Of a stretch of DNA of 64,000 bases, positions 61,241 to 64,000 are shown piece by piece. The stretch is from an uncultured Oligoflexia bacterium. Its GTDB lineage: Bacteria; Bdellovibrionota; Bacteriovoracia; Bacteriovoracales; Bacteriovoracaceae. The notes under the pieces are model-generated. The model ran no database searches, was not told where the DNA came from, and worked only from the letters and a program-made list of their open reading frames with translations. Location of the stretch: contig CAJXPQ010000001.1 in NCBI GenBank assembly GCA_913058265.1, positions 248,001 through 312,000 of the forward strand, read 5' to 3'. The number at the start of each line of letters is the position of its first letter. The stretch's first letter is position 1. Position numbers and translations under genes: made by a program.

Positions 61241-64000
61241 ATGACACACAAAAGAGAATCCTACAAACACTTTATTGGAGTTGACGAAGCTGATGAAAAG
61301 GCAATGCTGACGGCGCTTGGGCTTAACTCATTAGATGATTTGTTTTCACATTTACGATCTGATATTAAGCTTGCTCCCATGAAAATGGAAAATGGATTAC
61401 CACTAGATAAGCTTCGCTTACATATGAAGAGTATTGCTGATAGAAATCATATCAAGACCAGCTTTATCGGTGATGGGCTACAAGACTTTGTCGTCCCTGA
61501 TATAGTCGAGAAAGTCTGCTCAATTCGAGGTTTAACCACCGCCTACACACCTTACCAACCTGAGAGAAGTCAAGGTACCTTACAAACTCTCTGGATATAT
61601 CAAAACCTTATTTCTAAGATTACAGGTTTTGAAGCGATTAACTCCTCACTTTATGAGAGGTCTACTTGTCTATTTGAAGCCCTTTCATGTACCAGCAGAA
61701 TTAAAAGAAATAAGAATACTGTTCTTGTATCAAAAGCCATTTATCCAGGAGACATAGATGTTCTTGAGACTATAGCTAAAGAAACAGAATTAGTGATTCG
61801 GTATATTGGTGTCGACAAAAAAACAGGACTGACAGATCTAAAAGAATTAACAAGTATATTAAAAGAGAATTCTGATATTGCAGGCTTTGCTTTTCCCCAA
61901 GTAAATACTTTTGGATTGGTAGAAAATTTTAATGACATGACGGATATTGCTCATGAACACGAAGTTTTAGCTATAGCCTTAGTAGACCTTCAGGCACTAG
62001 CAAACAAAGGCTTAAAAGAACCAGCAAGTTGGGGCGCTGACGGTCATGGAGCAGATCTGCTCGTGGCAGAGGGACAACCTTTAACTTTAGCTCCAAATTA
62101 TGGTGGCCCGGGACTGGGTATCTTCGGAATTCGCTATAATGATAAAAGTAAAAACCTTATACGCTCAACCGCCGGAAGGTTCATTGGTAAAACATCTGAT
62201 ATCAATGGCCGTGATTGTAAGGCCATTATACTTGCAACTCGCGAACAACATATCAGACGAGAAAAAGCCACATCAAATATCTGTTCTAATCAAGCCTTTA
62301 TAGCTTCGGCATGTGGAGCTGCACTTCTTGAGAAAGGAAATATTGGGATTGATACTAGTTTTAAAATGGCCCATGAGAGCGCTCTAAAGTTAGCACGAGA
62401 TCTGACTAACTTTGTTGGTGTTGACCTTTTATTTAACGGACCTATTTTTAATGAATTTGTATTGAAGATTAATACTGATGTGAAGGAGTTAATTACTCTT
62501 GGAGCATCTGAAGGACTTCATATCGGGGTCGACATATCTAAGAGACTGGGCTTAGGAGACAACCTATTAAAGATTAGTGTTTCTGATCGCCATTCTACTC
62601 ATGATGTTCACAATCTTAGCCAATTCTTTAAGAAACACTTTAAAGCATCAACTATATCCAACTCAATTGGCTCTCTTCAAAGAGAACAGATAAGAGTTAA
62701 CGAATTAAGTTTTGAAAGCCACCCTACTGCGGAAATTTATAAGTATTATAAAGAACTAGGTGATCAAAACCTTAGTCCTGACGATGGTATATATCCACTT
62801 GGTAGTTGTACTATGAAGTACAATCCTGAAATAAATGATTGGGCCGCAGGCCTTGAGAACTTCACACAAACCCATCCTCAAGCACCAATTGAAGATGTTC
62901 AAGGAAATATGCAACTACTATTTGAAGTGCAAGAACTCTTTAAGGATATTACTGGTCTTCCAGGTGTTACCACCCAACCAGTTGCCGGAGCTCAAGGTGA
63001 ACTTGTTGGTTTAAAAATGTTTCAAGCTTATCACCGTGATAACTCAGAAGGTGAAGCGAGAAATATCGTACTTATTCCTAGATCTGCTCACGGCACAAAT
63101 CCAGCAACAGCAACCATGGCCGGATTTGAAACAAAGAAAGTAGATGGGAATCCTATTGGGATAATCACTATTGAAGCTAATGACAGTGGAGAAATTGATT
63201 TTGAACAGTTCAAATCTCTTGTAGAAAAATATGGAAAGCAAATATCTGGTATTATGATTACCAATCCAAATACTGCCGGTATTTTTGAATCTAATTTTAA
63301 AAATATTGCAGATTTAGTTCACTCTGTTGGCGGACTTGTATATATGGATGGCGCAAATATGAATGCCATAGCAGGACATATCGACCTCAATAAACTTGGT
63401 GTCGATGCTGTTCACAACAACCTTCATAAAACTTGGTCGATACCACATGGTGGCGGTGGACCTGGAGACGCTATCGTGGCCGTAAGTGAAAAACTTATGG
63501 ACTACCTACCAGGAATGCAAATAACAGAAAACAATGGTGTCTACTCTTTTCAAAAACCTCTTATGTCTATTGGTTCATTTCACAGACATCACGGAAATTT
63601 TGCTCACAAAGTTCGTGCATATACTTATCTAAAAGCACTTGGAGCGGATGGAATCAAACGTATGAGTGCAGTTGCTGTATTAAATGCTAGATACCTCTAT
63701 CAAAAGCTTAATGAAACTTACCCGGTGTTACCTGCTGGATCTCTTAGTGCTCCTAGAATGCATGAGTTTATTCTGACTTTAAGTGATGAATCATTTGAGA
63801 GGATTGCTGCTGCTGGAACGCCTAAGGCCCATGCAATCGCTAGAGTTGGAAAGTTATTTCTTGATTTTGGTTTTCATGCACCAACTGTTGCCTTTCCAGA
63901 AGTCTACGGGCTTATGATAGAACCAACGGAATCTTTCTCGAAATCTGAACTTGATGGTTTTTGTGAGGTTGTAAAATCTATTCATACTATGATTCATGAG
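61241..64000 (+). CDS. gcvP: Glycine dehydrogenase (decarboxylating), P protein, partial
   Basis: 920 codons are open to the window edge without a stop; the full protein is usually about 950-960 residues. This is the fused GcvP, decarboxylating glycine and passing the aminomethyl group to GcvH. The N-terminal half begins MTHKRESYKHFIGVDEADEK and keeps TAYTPYQPERSQGTLQTLWI. The second half starts around HPTAEIYKYYKELGDQNLSP, with YPLGSCTMKYNPEIND and the PLP-binding Lys in HNNLHKTWSIPHGGGGPGDA. No GcvT or GcvH appears upstream; they may follow downstream beyond the window or lie elsewhere. The 96-base leader shows no glycine riboswitch. Confidence 0.95.
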   Translation, partial: MTHKRESYKHFIGVDEADEKAMLTALGLNSLDDLFSHLRSDIKLAPMKMENGLPLDKLRLHMKSIADRNHIKTSFIGDGLQDFVVPDIVEKVCSIRGLTTAYTPYQPERSQGTLQTLWIYQNLISKITGFEAINSSLYERSTCLFEALSCTSRIKRNKNTVLVSKAIYPGDIDVLETIAKETELVIRYIGVDKKTGLTDLKELTSILKENSDIAGFAFPQVNTFGLVENFNDMTDIAHEHEVLAIALVDLQALANKGLKEPASWGADGHGADLLVAEGQPLTLAPNYGGPGLGIFGIRYNDKSKNLIRSTAGRFIGKTSDINGRDCKAIILATREQHIRREKATSNICSNQAFIASACGAALLEKGNIGIDTSFKMAHESALKLARDLTNFVGVDLLFNGPIFNEFVLKINTDVKELITLGASEGLHIGVDISKRLGLGDNLLKISVSDRHSTHDVHNLSQFFKKHFKASTISNSIGSLQREQIRVNELSFESHPTAEIYKYYKELGDQNLSPDDGIYPLGSCTMKYNPEINDWAAGLENFTQTHPQAPIEDVQGNMQLLFEVQELFKDITGLPGVTTQPVAGAQGELVGLKMFQAYHRDNSEGEARNIVLIPRSAHGTNPATATMAGFETKKVDGNPIGIITIEANDSGEIDFEQFKSLVEKYGKQISGIMITNPNTAGIFESNFKNIADLVHSVGGLVYMDGANMNAIAGHIDLNKLGVDAVHNNLHKTWSIPHGGGGPGDAIVAVSEKLMDYLPGMQITENNGVYSFQKPLMSIGSFHRHHGNFAHKVRAYTYLKALGADGIKRMSAVAVLNARYLYQKLNETYPVLPAGSLSAPRMHEFILTLSDESFERIAAAGTPKAHAIARVGKLFLDFGFHAPTVAFPEVYGLMIEPTESFSKSELDGFCEVVKSIHTMIHE

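Overview
The window is compact, AT-rich, Gram-negative chromosomal DNA with almost no gap over 250 bases. It carries lipopolysaccharide-core glycosyltransferases, an outer-membrane barrel, lipoprotein and signal-peptide genes, many small secreted proteins without recognisable families, secreted serine proteases, pilin-like proteins and a fused glycine dehydrogenase. This mix fits a Bdellovibrio-and-like organism, most plausibly a low-GC member of the Bacteriovoracales (Bacteriovorax/Halobacteriovorax). The assignment is inferred from gene content and style; no rRNA or other phylogenetic marker was compared. I found no rRNA, tRNA, CRISPR array or insertion sequence.

Layout. 1-4060: a fungal-type saccharopine dehydrogenase, then small secreted or membrane-anchored proteins and a decayed AAA-type ATPase gene. 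4196-9530: a SulP anion transporter, a PhoB/PhoR-like two-component system and, divergently, a Na+/phosphate cotransporter behind an 11-bp-period direct repeat that looks like a Pho box. 9642-11408: a secreted-protein gene broken by several lesions. 11506-16020: a V8-like protease, an IG-type HAD 5'-nucleotidase, and a two-gene unit ending in a pilin-like protein fused to an endosialidase-type (S74) chaperone domain. 16043-21061: a glycosyltransferase, an aldo/keto reductase, a coupled nucleosidase-like plus spore-photoproduct-lyase-like pair, a trypsin-like protease and a 2OG-Fe(II) oxygenase. 21184-22646: a small phosphatase and a persulfide-dioxygenase-like metallo-hydrolase, divergent from an intergenic region holding two FNR-type boxes. 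22647-27827: a lipoprotein, then short-chain fatty acid/acetoacetate use (AtoE, CoA-transferase A and B, a ferredoxin) and a flavin oxidoreductase.

27929-37477 holds Tex, a truncated secreted protein, a tyrosine recombinase, and beta-oxidation genes (thiolase, FadJ-like) coupled to a LolC/E-like permease. 37599-44292 holds an outer-membrane barrel, then a tight leftward operon: SufE-like, Mg-type HemB, heptosyltransferase-like, WaaA-like, an unknown protein and a Flp-type pilin. 44414-52868 runs rightward: a GYF_2-like membrane protein, Tmk, HolB, RicT, SbcD and SbcC. 52871-55988 is a leftward three-gene unit with a secretin-like protein. The right end has an amidohydrolase, a secreted protein, AsnRS, an adenosine-kinase-like enzyme, RsmJ-like, and glycine dehydrogenase running off the window.

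The points most worth a second look are: the pilin-S74 fusion; the nucleosidase/radical-SAM pair, whose lyase seems to lack the usual hydrogen-donor cysteine; the twin FNR-type boxes spaced for class II activation; the PhoR-like kinase whose membrane segment is encoded upstream of any normal start codon; the Pho-box-like repeat; and several fresh-looking broken genes.
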